A DNA stretch of 64,000 nucleotides from Sunxiuqinia sp965230765 (lineage in GTDB: Bacteria > Bacteroidota > Bacteroidia > Bacteroidales > Prolixibacteraceae), in contig CBDDLR010000002.1 of NCBI GenBank assembly GCA_965230765.1, positions 868,001 through 932,000 of the forward strand, given 5' to 3'. The notes below the pieces were generated by a model, which was given only the letters and a program-made list of their open reading frames with translations, was not told where the DNA came from and searched no databases. Positions 41,309-50,023 of the stretch are shown here, piece after piece. The first letter of the stretch is position 1. Each line of letters starts with the position of its first letter. A program made the position numbers and the translations under genes.

Positions 41309-43234
41309 ATGCTCAGAAGTCTGCTTTTAGTTTTTACGTTCGTATTTTCGGCATCTGCGTTTTGTCAAAACAAAGTGATTTTAACCATTGATGGAAATCC
41401 TGTTTCAGTAGAAGAATTTGAGAGACTTTACAAAAAAAACAACCAAAACCTTTTGGAAGAGTCAGAACAAAAAAACCCTGTTGAATACATGGAGCTATTT
41501 GTGAATTACAAATTGAAAGTGCATGAAGCAGAGCAACTCGGGCTGGACACAATTGATTCGTTTGTCCGTGAGTTAAAATCGTATCGTGATGAATTGGCTA
41601 AACCCTACCTCACCGATGTGCAATTTTCTGACATCATGGTTCAGGAAGCCTATGCGCGCATGAAAAATGAAGTGAAAGCCAGCCATATTTTGTTGCGACT
41701 GAATGAAAATGCAAGCCCTGCTGACACATTAACAACATACAACAAAATTTTGAGCATTCGGAACCGGATTCTTGCTGGTGAGAATTTCGAAAACGTCGCT
41801 TTCGAAGTTTCTGAAGATCCTTCTGTAAAAATGAACAAAGGTATTTTGGGATATTTTAGCGCTTTTCAAATGGTATTTCCGTTTGAACAAGCTGCCTATA
41901 AAACAGAGATTGGTGATATATCAATGCCGGTTAGATCACGTTTTGGATATCATTTGATTCATGTGCTGGACAAGCGACCAGCTTTAGGCCAGATTAAGGT
42001 AGCCCACATCATGAAAAGACTTCCACCCAATGCAAGCGAAGAGGCCGTCAATAAGGCAAAACAGAAGCTTGACAGTGTAGCTGCCCTTATTCAGTCCGGA
42101 GCACAATTTGCAGAAATGGCTAAAGAGTTTTCCGATGACCGACAGACCGCACAAAAAGGAGGTGACATGTCGTGGATAACATCTTCGTTTCAAGTGGCTG
42201 AGTTTATTGAAGCTGCTTTTGCTCTTGAAAACAATGGTGATGTCTCTCCTGTTATTCGTACACCTTATGGTTGGCACCTTATTCAGCGTTTGGATAGAAA
42301 ACCCATTCCGGCTTTTGAAGAAGTAGAGCAAATGCTTGTTGAACGGATTAAGAAAAATCCAGAAATTAGCGAACACAGCAAGCAAATGTTCGTCAACAAA
42401 CTAAAAGCTGAATATAATTTCAAAGTAGATCGGGAATCGCAAGAAAACTACTATTCTGAGGTAAAGGGAAAACTAAAAACAGACAATGGGCAAGGCGCTC
42501 TAACCAGTTCACCCCAGCAGGTTTTATGCACTTTCGCTGACAAAAAGTTGACCTTTTCCGATTTTTCCAACTTTATTACTAATTATAACGGGAGCAAAAA
42601 CAACCTCTCTTCTTTGTTTGAAAAGTTTATTGAAAAGCAGCTTACAAACTATGAGGATGCTAATTTGGAGAACAAATATCCAGACTTTAAATACCTTATG
42701 AAAGAATACCACGATGGCATTCTTCTATTTAATATTTCGGAAAAGAAAGTATGGAATGCTGCATCTGAAGATTCTCTTGGTCTGGCTTCATTTTACAACG
42801 ATCATAAAGATAAATATCTATGGGATGAACGATTTAAAGGATGGGTAATAAAATGCCCTAACCAGGAAGTTAAAGACCTGATTGATCAAATTTTTGCAGA
42901 GGATGATAAAATGACCATTGAGGAACTAAATGATCAGATTAAACAACATATTGACATTGATGTAGAAATTGAAAAAGGTACGTTCGAAAAAGGCGATAAT
43001 CCATTGGTCGATTATTATGTGTTCGAAGGATCTGAACCAGAGGTATACATCAATGAGCTTCATTTTGTGAGGGGAAATAAAATCGCACCGCAAGCAAAAT
43101 CACTGGAAGATGCAAAAGGATTGTATATTTCTGACTACCAGAATTATCTTGAGAAAGAATGGATTAAAAAGATGCGCAAAAAATATAAAGTTAAAGTGAA
43201 TAAAAAGATCCTGAAAACGATCGAACCTGTGTAA
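41309..43234 (+). CDS. Peptidyl-prolyl isomerase with two parvulin domains (PpiD/SurA-like)
   Basis: The 641-residue protein has a signal peptide (1-19), an N-terminal SurA-like chaperone region (about 25-115), and two parvulin PPIase domains (about 118-222 and 226-330). Each parvulin unit carries the Ala-Ser/His-His-Ile-Leu/Met motif and a Gly-Tyr/Trp-His-Leu-Ile-His/Gln motif. The C-terminal 300 residues have no named domain. It is likely a periplasmic chaperone for outer-membrane proteins. It overlaps the next gene by one base (TAATG), so the three chaperone genes are translated as one unit. Confidence 0.9.
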   Translation: MLRSLLLVFTFVFSASAFCQNKVILTIDGNPVSVEEFERLYKKNNQNLLEESEQKNPVEYMELFVNYKLKVHEAEQLGLDTIDSFVRELKSYRDELAKPYLTDVQFSDIMVQEAYARMKNEVKASHILLRLNENASPADTLTTYNKILSIRNRILAGENFENVAFEVSEDPSVKMNKGILGYFSAFQMVFPFEQAAYKTEIGDISMPVRSRFGYHLIHVLDKRPALGQIKVAHIMKRLPPNASEEAVNKAKQKLDSVAALIQSGAQFAEMAKEFSDDRQTAQKGGDMSWITSSFQVAEFIEAAFALENNGDVSPVIRTPYGWHLIQRLDRKPIPAFEEVEQMLVERIKKNPEISEHSKQMFVNKLKAEYNFKVDRESQENYYSEVKGKLKTDNGQGALTSSPQQVLCTFADKKLTFSDFSNFITNYNGSKNNLSSLFEKFIEKQLTNYEDANLENKYPDFKYLMKEYHDGILLFNISEKKVWNAASEDSLGLASFYNDHKDKYLWDERFKGWVIKCPNQEVKDLIDQIFAEDDKMTIEELNDQIKQHIDIDVEIEKGTFEKGDNPLVDYYVFEGSEPEVYINELHFVRGNKIAPQAKSLEDAKGLYISDYQNYLEKEWIKKMRKKYKVKVNKKILKTIEPV

Positions 43235-44085
43235 TGAGTTTGGTAAAAATCCACATACTGTTTGTTTTCTGTCTGCTTTTTTCGTGCACAAAAGAGATAG
43301 AAAAAACGCCGGTTGCGAAAGTAGGAAGCGAATTTCTTTACCTTGAGGATGTTGCTCAAACTATCCCGTCAGATGTTTCTAAGGATGACAGCACATTGTG
43401 GGCAAATGATTTCATTAAAAACTGGGTTAAGCAGGAATTAGTGATTCAGGCTGCGGAAGAGAATCTTTCATTTGAGCTAAAAAATGTCCAAAAAGAGTTG
43501 GAGGAATACAGAAACTCCTTGCTCACCTACAGGTATAAAAAAGAATTGATGAACCAAAAAATGGACACGGTTATTTCGGCCAGTGAAATTGAAGAATACT
43601 TTGAAAATAACCAACACGAATTTGTGCTATCCAACAATATTGCAAAAGTAGTTTTTCTTAAAATACCAACAGAAATAGCTGATCCTGAGACCATCAAACA
43701 TCTTTGCACGGACAACAGCCCTGAAAGGATGAGCGAACTGGATGATTATGGTATTCGTTATGCCAAATCGTACAACAGGTTTAATGACGACTGGGTTGAA
43801 ATAGAGCAAATACTGTCGCTTATTCCGAGTGAAATTGAGGATCCGGTGCGTTTTTTGAGAAGAAACAAGTTTATAGAAAACACAGATACAGATTATTATT
43901 ATTTTATTTGTATTCGCGATTTTCGTGTGAGTGGGGAAAATGCACCCCTCGAATATGTTCGTTCACCAATTAAAAACCTATTGCTAAATCAACGAAAAAT
44001 CAGGTTTTTAAAACAAATTGACAAAGACATTTACGATGAAGGCATTGCCAGTAATAAGTTTAAAATTTTCAATGTTCAAAAATAG
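43234..44085 (+). CDS. SurA-N-like lipoprotein without a PPIase domain
   Basis: The 283-residue protein has a lipoprotein signal (Leu-Phe-Ser-Cys, Cys18), followed by a helical region like the SurA chaperone core: Val-Ala-Lys-Val-Gly, Ile-Lys-Asn-Trp-Val-Lys-Gln-Glu-Leu-Val-Ile-Gln-Ala-Ala, then Ser-Glu-Ile-Glu-Glu-Tyr-Phe. No parvulin active-site motif is present. It lies between two parvulin proteins and overlaps the first by one base. It is probably a membrane-tethered partner or holdase of the same periplasmic chaperone path; this is inferred from context. Confidence 0.75.
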   Translation: MSLVKIHILFVFCLLFSCTKEIEKTPVAKVGSEFLYLEDVAQTIPSDVSKDDSTLWANDFIKNWVKQELVIQAAEENLSFELKNVQKELEEYRNSLLTYRYKKELMNQKMDTVISASEIEEYFENNQHEFVLSNNIAKVVFLKIPTEIADPETIKHLCTDNSPERMSELDDYGIRYAKSYNRFNDDWVEIEQILSLIPSEIEDPVRFLRRNKFIENTDTDYYYFICIRDFRVSGENAPLEYVRSPIKNLLLNQRKIRFLKQIDKDIYDEGIASNKFKIFNVQK

Positions 44086-44090
44086 AAGAT

Positions 44091-45440
44091 ATGTTTAAAA
44101 GAGTACTAAAAGGAATAACAATAGTCTTAGCAATATTCATTACCACCAGTGTACATGCTCAGGATAAAATTATTGATCAGATTGTAGCTGTGGTGGGTAA
44201 TAATGTAATATTGAAATCCGACATTGAAAACATGTTCAACCAACAACAACTTCAGGGCATTACATCCGAAGGGGACATGAAATGTGAGATTTTGGAGAAT
44301 CTATTAGTTGAAAAACTTCTGCTTGCTGAAGCAGAATTGGATACAACAATCGAGGTTAGCGACAGTCAGGTCAACCAGAGCCTGGATCAACGAATACAAT
44401 ACTTTACCCAACAGCTGGGATCCGAAAAAGCAGTTGAAGCTTATTTTAAAAAGCCTGTTGTGCAAATTAAAGCTGAACTCGAAGAGATGGTACGAAATCA
44501 ATCGATGACACAGCAAATGCAGGGAAAAATTATGGGTGACGTTACTGTTACGCCTGCTGAGGTACGATACTATTACAGGAATTTACCGAAAAGTGAAATT
44601 CCAATGATTGATGCACAAGTTGAATATGCTCAAATATCGTTTTACCCACCAATTTCGTTGGAAGAGGAAAACAGGGTTAAAGCAAAACTGCGCGAATACA
44701 AAAAGCGTATTGAAAATGGAGATAAATTTTCAACCCTGGCTGTTCTTTATTCAGAAGGCCCATCTGCTCCACAAGGTGGCGAACTGGGATATATGGGACG
44801 TGCACAACTTGACCAAACATACGCAGCCGCTGCTTTCAACTTAAAAGGAGACCGGGTTTCCAATGTAGTTAAAAGTGAATTTGGTTATCACATCATTCAG
44901 CTGGTTGACCGCAAAGGGGAGCGGGTAAACACACGCCACATCATATTAAAACCAAAGCCGACGCCTGAAGCCTTGCAGGAATCATACGACAGATTAGACA
45001 GTTTGGCGAATTTTATCCGAATGGAAGATATTACTTTTGAACAAGCGGCACAAAACTACTCTGGCGACAAGGATTCACGAAACAACGGAGGCTTGGCCAT
45101 CAATCCAAGAACACTTTCATCCAAGTGGCGTAAAGATGAGCTTGATCCAATGGTGAGCAAAATTGTAGATGGATTGAAAATAAACGAAATATCAGATCCT
45201 TTTAAAACAATTGATGACAAACAACGTGTTGTGTATAAAATTGTTAAGCTAATCAAACGTTCAGATCAACATCCGGCTAATTTGCAGGAAGATTATCAGA
45301 CACTGACTGATTTATACCTGGAAAAAAAGAAGCAAGAGGTACTGGATAACTGGATTTCAGAAAGACAGGCAAAAACCTATATTTCCATAGATGACACCTA
45401 TGTGAATTGCAACTTTCAGTTTGTTGGATGGATCAAATAA
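44091..45440 (+). CDS. surA: Periplasmic chaperone SurA
   Basis: The 449-residue protein has a signal peptide (1-24) and the SurA N-terminal chaperone domain. Asp-Lys-Ile-Ile-Asp-Gln-Ile-Val-Ala-Val-Val-Gly starts at residue 25. Two parvulin domains follow (about 175-282 and 285-390). The first carries Gln-Gly-Gly-Glu-Leu-Gly-Tyr-Met and Phe-Gly-Tyr-His-Ile-Ile-Gln-Leu-Val; the second starts with Thr-Arg-His-Ile-Ile-Leu. It escorts outer-membrane proteins, and here it could serve LptD and the TonB receptors. It is the third chaperone gene of this run, five bases after the lipoprotein gene. Confidence 0.93.
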   Translation: MFKRVLKGITIVLAIFITTSVHAQDKIIDQIVAVVGNNVILKSDIENMFNQQQLQGITSEGDMKCEILENLLVEKLLLAEAELDTTIEVSDSQVNQSLDQRIQYFTQQLGSEKAVEAYFKKPVVQIKAELEEMVRNQSMTQQMQGKIMGDVTVTPAEVRYYYRNLPKSEIPMIDAQVEYAQISFYPPISLEEENRVKAKLREYKKRIENGDKFSTLAVLYSEGPSAPQGGELGYMGRAQLDQTYAAAAFNLKGDRVSNVVKSEFGYHIIQLVDRKGERVNTRHIILKPKPTPEALQESYDRLDSLANFIRMEDITFEQAAQNYSGDKDSRNNGGLAINPRTLSSKWRKDELDPMVSKIVDGLKINEISDPFKTIDDKQRVVYKIVKLIKRSDQHPANLQEDYQTLTDLYLEKKKQEVLDNWISERQAKTYISIDDTYVNCNFQFVGWIK

Positions 45441-45479
45441 TGGAAGTAAAAGCTTGAGTCTCAACTAAAATCTCTGGAA

Positions 45480-46442
45480 GTGAATTTTAAAAATGAAGTT
45501 GAAGCAGTTGATGCACTAAAACAAAAAATTGACCTGCTTCAGGAAGAAATAAAAAAACGAATTTACGGGCAGGATGAAATCATCAAGCAAGTTTTGATTT
45601 CATTGTTCAGCCGGGGACACTGTTTGTTAATAGGTGTTCCGGGTCTTGCAAAAACACTATTGGTTAATACAATTGCTGAAGTTTTAGGCTTGGAATATAA
45701 CCGCATACAGTTTACACCCGACCTGATGCCTTCAGATATCATCGGAACAGAGATACTTGATAAAGACCGTGAATTTAAGTTCGTTCAAGGGCCAATTTTT
45801 GCCAATATCATCCTTGCCGATGAGATAAACCGCACTCCCCCAAAAACACAGGCTGCCTTGCTTGAAGCAATGCAGGAAAGGGCTGTAACAGCAGCAGGGG
45901 AAAGACATTTACTGGAGAAACCATTTTTTGTTTTGGCTACCCAAAACCCCATCGAACAAGAAGGCACCTATCCCCTTCCGGAAGCACAGCTTGATCGGTT
46001 TATGTTTTCAATCTGGCTGGATTATCCCGATTTTGAGGATGAGCTGACCATTGTAAAGAATACAACTTCAGACCATTCGGTGAAGCTAAATAAAATCATC
46101 TCGGCAAAAGAAATCATTTACTTTCAGGATTTAATACTGAAAATCCCGATCAACGATAACGTGTTGAAATATGCGGTGGAACTTTCTTCAAAAACCCGGC
46201 CTGACACAAAACTATCAGCTTCAACATCAAATAAATATTTAAAATGGGGTGCTGGCCCAAGGGCTTCACAGTATTTGGTTTTGGGCGCAAAAACACATGC
46301 TGCCCTTTCCGGAAAATATTCGCCGGATATTGAAGATGTGCAAGCTGTTGCAAAAACCATCCTGAGGCACCGGATCATTAAAAACTATAAGGCTGAAGCG
46401 GAAAATATTTCAATTGACCAACTGATTGAAGAAATCTTATAA
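45480..46442 (+). CDS. MoxR-family AAA+ ATPase
   Basis: The 320-residue ATPase has Walker A Gly-Val-Pro-Gly-Leu-Ala-Lys-Thr at 52-59, Walker B Ala-Asp-Glu-Ile-Asn-Arg at 113-118, and the Ala-Thr-Gln-Asn-Pro sensor 1 region. The start is GTG at 45480; no ATG is available. MoxR proteins usually sit beside DUF58 and VWA genes as a chaperone system, but none follows here; the next gene is an OstA-like protein. The only VWA-like gene in the window is 20 kb away. The role is probably chaperone-like maturation of an envelope complex, with no direct evidence. Confidence 0.92.
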   Translation: MNFKNEVEAVDALKQKIDLLQEEIKKRIYGQDEIIKQVLISLFSRGHCLLIGVPGLAKTLLVNTIAEVLGLEYNRIQFTPDLMPSDIIGTEILDKDREFKFVQGPIFANIILADEINRTPPKTQAALLEAMQERAVTAAGERHLLEKPFFVLATQNPIEQEGTYPLPEAQLDRFMFSIWLDYPDFEDELTIVKNTTSDHSVKLNKIISAKEIIYFQDLILKIPINDNVLKYAVELSSKTRPDTKLSASTSNKYLKWGAGPRASQYLVLGAKTHAALSGKYSPDIEDVQAVAKTILRHRIIKNYKAEAENISIDQLIEEIL

Positions 46443-46449
46443 TTACTGC

Positions 46450-47997
46450 ATGAATCTTTTAAAGCATACAATCGCATTGGTTTTTATTGTCACAATGGTG
46501 TGCAATGGCTATACTCAATCACGCAAACGCATTGAGATTGAGCAAGCTGGATCAATGGAGTTCAATGAACGCATTGTTGCCAATGCCCAACGTCTTATAA
46601 CTGACGTGATTATCCGGCATCGAAATATCCGCATGTGGTGCGACAGTGCTTATTCGTATACCAACACCAATATTGTCGATGCTTTTGGGAATGTTCACAT
46701 TCTAAAAGATGACACATTGCACTTATATGCCGATTTTGTGAACTACAATGGAGACACCAAATGGGCAAAAGCCAGAAGGAACGTAAAACTCATCAATAAG
46801 TCTACCACGCTTACAACCGACTCCATGGATTTTGACATTGAAAAAAATATCGGTTATTACGAAAACCATGGAACAATTGTAGATAGCACAAACACACTGG
46901 TAAGCATGATTGGGGAATATCATGCCAGCTTTGACATGGCTCATTTTAAAACAGATGTCGTTGCCAGCTCAGATGAATACACATTGATGTCTGACACCTT
47001 GATTTATCACATGAATACAAGCGTGGCATCAATTGTTGGCCCAACCACCATTTATGATGAAGAAAATACCTTGTACGCTGAAGACGGTTTTTATAATAGC
47101 CAGACAGGGGAAGTTCAGCTTTTCAAAAATCCTCTAATAAATACCACGAATCAGGATATCAAAGCAGACTCCATTTTTTACGATCGGGTTACCGGAAACG
47201 GCCGAGCTGTTGGCAATGCCGACATAAACGATCATAAAAACAGTACGATTGTAAGAGGGAACTTAATCATATACAACGATCAGGAAGAAACGGCTATTGT
47301 AACTGATTCTGCCCATTTCCTTTTGTATAATGAAAAGGACACCTTGTTCCTACATGCAGATACTCTGCGAACCATTCCAGACACGATTCCTGATGAGAAA
47401 ATTATTTTGGCCTATCACGACATGCGGTTTTACAGAACAGATATGCAGGGCAAATGCGATTCGATGGTATACTTTACCAATGATTCAACGGTTCAGCTTT
47501 ATCATGAGCCTGTTATTTGGTCGGGAAACAATCAGATGACTGCTAATTACATCGAGATGATTACACAGGCCAATGCTCCTGATTTGGTGAAAATGAAGCA
47601 GGAAGCGTTTATCATTGCCATGGAGGATTCCTCCAAATTCAATCAAATAAAAGGACGTGACATGCTTGGTTTTGTTCGGAACAATGAGCTTTACAAAATT
47701 GAAGTTGATGGCAACGGACAGTCTCTCTATTATGCAAGAGACAGCCACGGGATTATTGGGCTAAACCGGGCTGAAAGCAGCAACATTAACATTTTCCTAA
47801 AAGAGAGCAAAGTAAACAAGATTGCATTTATAACCGCTCCTGAAGGTGAACTAACGCCGTTGATTGAGCTGCTGGATGAGAACAAAACACTACCAGGTTT
47901 CCTCTGGCTGGATAAATTCAGGCCAAAAAAGGTTCAGGATATTTTTGGGATTGTTAAAGAAAGTACTGAAGTTGTTAACACTCGAAGACTAGAATAG
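46450..47997 (+). CDS. OstA-like (LptA/LptD N-domain) protein
   Basis: The 515-residue protein has a signal peptide (1-23), then a long run of short beta-strand repeats typical of the OstA/LptA jellyroll: Asp-Thr-Leu-His-Leu-Tyr-Ala-Asp-Phe-Val-Asn-Tyr-Asn-Gly-Asp near 90, Thr-Thr-Asp-Ser-Met-Asp-Phe-Asp near 122, and similar units to about 430. It is likely a periplasmic bridge component of lipopolysaccharide transport. The ATG at 46450 gives the signal peptide; an upstream TTG overlapping the MoxR gene is less likely. With lptD at 26-29 kb the window holds two LPS-transport proteins. Confidence 0.85.
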   Translation: MNLLKHTIALVFIVTMVCNGYTQSRKRIEIEQAGSMEFNERIVANAQRLITDVIIRHRNIRMWCDSAYSYTNTNIVDAFGNVHILKDDTLHLYADFVNYNGDTKWAKARRNVKLINKSTTLTTDSMDFDIEKNIGYYENHGTIVDSTNTLVSMIGEYHASFDMAHFKTDVVASSDEYTLMSDTLIYHMNTSVASIVGPTTIYDEENTLYAEDGFYNSQTGEVQLFKNPLINTTNQDIKADSIFYDRVTGNGRAVGNADINDHKNSTIVRGNLIIYNDQEETAIVTDSAHFLLYNEKDTLFLHADTLRTIPDTIPDEKIILAYHDMRFYRTDMQGKCDSMVYFTNDSTVQLYHEPVIWSGNNQMTANYIEMITQANAPDLVKMKQEAFIIAMEDSSKFNQIKGRDMLGFVRNNELYKIEVDGNGQSLYYARDSHGIIGLNRAESSNINIFLKESKVNKIAFITAPEGELTPLIELLDENKTLPGFLWLDKFRPKKVQDIFGIVKESTEVVNTRRLE

Positions 47998-48079
47998 CAA
48001 AGAGAAACCATCAAAAATAGATTCCCTGTGGAAAACAAGAATTAGTTTTTGATAAACATTAAGCCATTATCACCCCACA

Positions 48080-48853
48080 TTATTCAAAATTAAAAACTTC
48101 AATGGTATTTAATATTTCTTTTTTTACATCAGAATCTATTATAAAATTGCTGCCATTGGCCATATGATAATTCCGATAGGCTTCAATTCGTTTTTGCTGA
48201 AGATTTTTTATAAATCGCGTAAATTGGTGCCAGTTAATAGTTTCGACACCAGAAAATGGTAATTCAAATTTTCTTTCATACGGTCTGATTTCAAGCGATT
48301 GTGCTGTCCAACTGACAAAGTAATCGGCTGAATACACTTCCAAAACTACACCCGGCAATCCATGAAATTTCCACGGTGCAGCTTTAAAAGGGATTTCCCT
48401 GGTAAAATAAGCGATGTAATTGCGCCCCCTGAATGTGCAAGTAGCCTTATTGCATGAATATCCCAGGATCGTTTTCGTTTCTTCGCACAACTCCCAGCTA
48501 AATAAATCAAGAGCCTCTTTTAATAAAACAAAATCCCTTCCTACTTCAATGGTAGTAATCAATTGATTTTTATTGTATTCCTTAACAACATAGTCATAAA
48601 TGCTATCTTTGGAGATCATATTACTATTATTGTCATATTTTGGACTTATTCCATTCAATCTTCTTGTAATTACCTGTTTCTTTGTTGCAAAAAGGTGCAT
48701 CCCTAAATCAGCGACAGCTGACCGCTCTGCCGAAATCAAAACTTGTCCATTGATTTTATAATCATAGGATATAAATAGTTCTTTTTCCTGGCTTTTCAAA
48801 CTAATATTTATAAGTAAAAAAAATGTTAGTAACACAAAATTATTATTTATCAT
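48080..48853 (-). CDS. GLPGLI-family protein, copy 1
   Basis: The 257-residue protein has a signal peptide (about 1-20, ending near Leu-Lys-Ser-Gln) and the family mark His-Gly-Leu-Pro-Gly-Val-Val-Leu-Glu-Val around residue 165. The GLPGLI family (TIGR01200) is common in Bacteroidota and of unknown function. From Glu-Lys-Glu-Leu-Phe onward it is almost identical to the copy at 49081-49860, except for one short patch. The ATG at 48853 overlaps the end of a remnant of a third family member. A TTG six codons upstream also opens the frame but reads over that remnant. Confidence 0.85.
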   Translation of the reverse strand: MINNNFVLLTFFLLINISLKSQEKELFISYDYKINGQVLISAERSAVADLGMHLFATKKQVITRRLNGISPKYDNNSNMISKDSIYDYVVKEYNKNQLITTIEVGRDFVLLKEALDLFSWELCEETKTILGYSCNKATCTFRGRNYIAYFTREIPFKAAPWKFHGLPGVVLEVYSADYFVSWTAQSLEIRPYERKFELPFSGVETINWHQFTRFIKNLQQKRIEAYRNYHMANGSNFIIDSDVKKEILNTIEVFNFE

Positions 48854-49064
48854 ATAAATCAAAAATCTCAATTGAGTTTGACAATTTTATTTGCACAATA
48901 TCTTTATCTGAATAATATTCAGGAAATTTTAGTTTGTTTATCTTGAAGGTTTTATCAATAAGCTCTTCCTTTTTCTTAAGTAAATCAATATATTGTTCCA
49001 AACCGCAAATCTCCAGACCATGGAAAGGTAGATCTATTTCACTTTTATGTTCTCTAATTTTAAG
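48843..49064 (-). pseudogene. C-terminal remnant of a third GLPGLI-family gene
   Basis: A 73-residue frame ends at TAA 48843-48845. It begins Leu-Lys-Ile-Arg-Glu-His-Lys-Ser-Glu-Ile-Asp-Leu-Pro-Phe-His-Gly-Leu-Glu. This aligns to Leu-Glu-Ile-Arg-Pro-Tyr-Glu-Arg-Lys-Phe-Glu-Leu-Pro-Phe-Ser-Gly-Val-Glu of the two intact copies, and both end in Ile-Glu-Val/Ile-Phe. It lacks the N-terminal two thirds and a start codon: the homology stops exactly where the 3' flank of the neighbouring copy begins. It overlaps the start of copy 1 by 11 bases. It is best explained as the leftover of a recombination event. Confidence 0.75.
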
Positions 49065-49080
49065 CCATTATCACCCCACA

Positions 49081-49860
49081 TTATTCAAAATTAAAAACTT
49101 CAATGGTATTTAATATTTCTTTTTTCACATCAGAATCTATTATAAAATTGCTGCCATTGGCCATATGATAATTCCGATAGGCTTCAATTCGTTTTTGCTG
49201 TAAATTTTTTATAAATCGCGTAAATTGTTGCCAGTTAATAGTTTCGACACCAGAAAATGGTAATTCAAATTTTCTTTCATACGGTCTGATTTCAAGCGAT
49301 TGTGCTGTCCAACTGACAAAGTAATCGGCTGAATACACTTCTAAAACTACACCCGGCAATCCATGAATTTTCCACGGTGCAGCTTTAAAAGGGATTTCCC
49401 TGGTAAAATAAGCGATGTAATTGCGCCCCCTGAATGTGCAAGTAGCCTTATTGCATGAATATCCCAGGATCGTTTTCGTTTCTTCGCACAACTCCCAGCT
49501 AAATAAATCAAGAGCCTCTTTTAATAAAACAAAATCCCTTCCTACTTCAATGGTAGTAATCAATTGATTTTTATTGTATTCCTTTACAACATAGGCATAA
49601 ATACTATCTTCGGAGATCATATTACTATTATTGTCATATTTTGGTCTTATTCCATTCAATCTTCTTGTAATTACCTGTTTCTTTGTTGCTAAAAGTTCTA
49701 TATAACTTCCATTCCTTCCTGATCGCTCTGCTGCTATCAAAACTTGCCCATTGATTTTATAATCATAGGAAATAAATAGTTCTTTTTCCTGTGCGTAAAG
49801 CGAGACACACAATATGATTGAAATAACTACGGTTATCATTAACGATTTACATTTAATCAT
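49081..49860 (-). CDS. GLPGLI-family protein, copy 2
   Basis: The 259-residue protein has a signal peptide (about 1-23, ending Leu-Tyr-Ala-Gln) and the Gly-Leu-Pro-Gly-Val-Val-Leu motif. Compared with copy 1, from about residue 24 to the end, only about fifteen residues differ. Most of those lie in one patch after Ala-Glu-Arg-Ser (Gly-Arg-Asn-Gly-Ser-Tyr-Ile-Glu-Leu-Leu against Ala-Val-Ala-Asp-Leu-Gly-Met-His-Leu-Phe). The signal peptides are unrelated. The matching DNA also includes about 20 bases after the stop, offset by 1001 bases. A near -7 element is present upstream, but it is one mismatch from consensus. Confidence 0.85.
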   Translation of the reverse strand: MIKCKSLMITVVISIILCVSLYAQEKELFISYDYKINGQVLIAAERSGRNGSYIELLATKKQVITRRLNGIRPKYDNNSNMISEDSIYAYVVKEYNKNQLITTIEVGRDFVLLKEALDLFSWELCEETKTILGYSCNKATCTFRGRNYIAYFTREIPFKAAPWKIHGLPGVVLEVYSADYFVSWTAQSLEIRPYERKFELPFSGVETINWQQFTRFIKNLQQKRIEAYRNYHMANGSNFIIDSDVKKEILNTIEVFNFE

Positions 49861-50023
49861 ATAACTTAGCTTTAAAGGGTGTAACTAGATCAATAACTTA
49901 ATGCTAGGGTTATTATTTGATAAATAAAGATAGATAATTTTATTTCAGAGAAAAGGTAATTGCCGAAATTAACTTAACATTCAGTCAAAAAGATGCTCTC
50001 TAAAACCAAGGTTTTATAAAAAA

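Noticed and set aside
50001..50014. AAAACC-AA-GGTTTT hairpin after the YciB-Nudix gene
   Set aside because: The loop is only two bases and no clear T-run follows on the minus strand, so it is not reported as a terminator.
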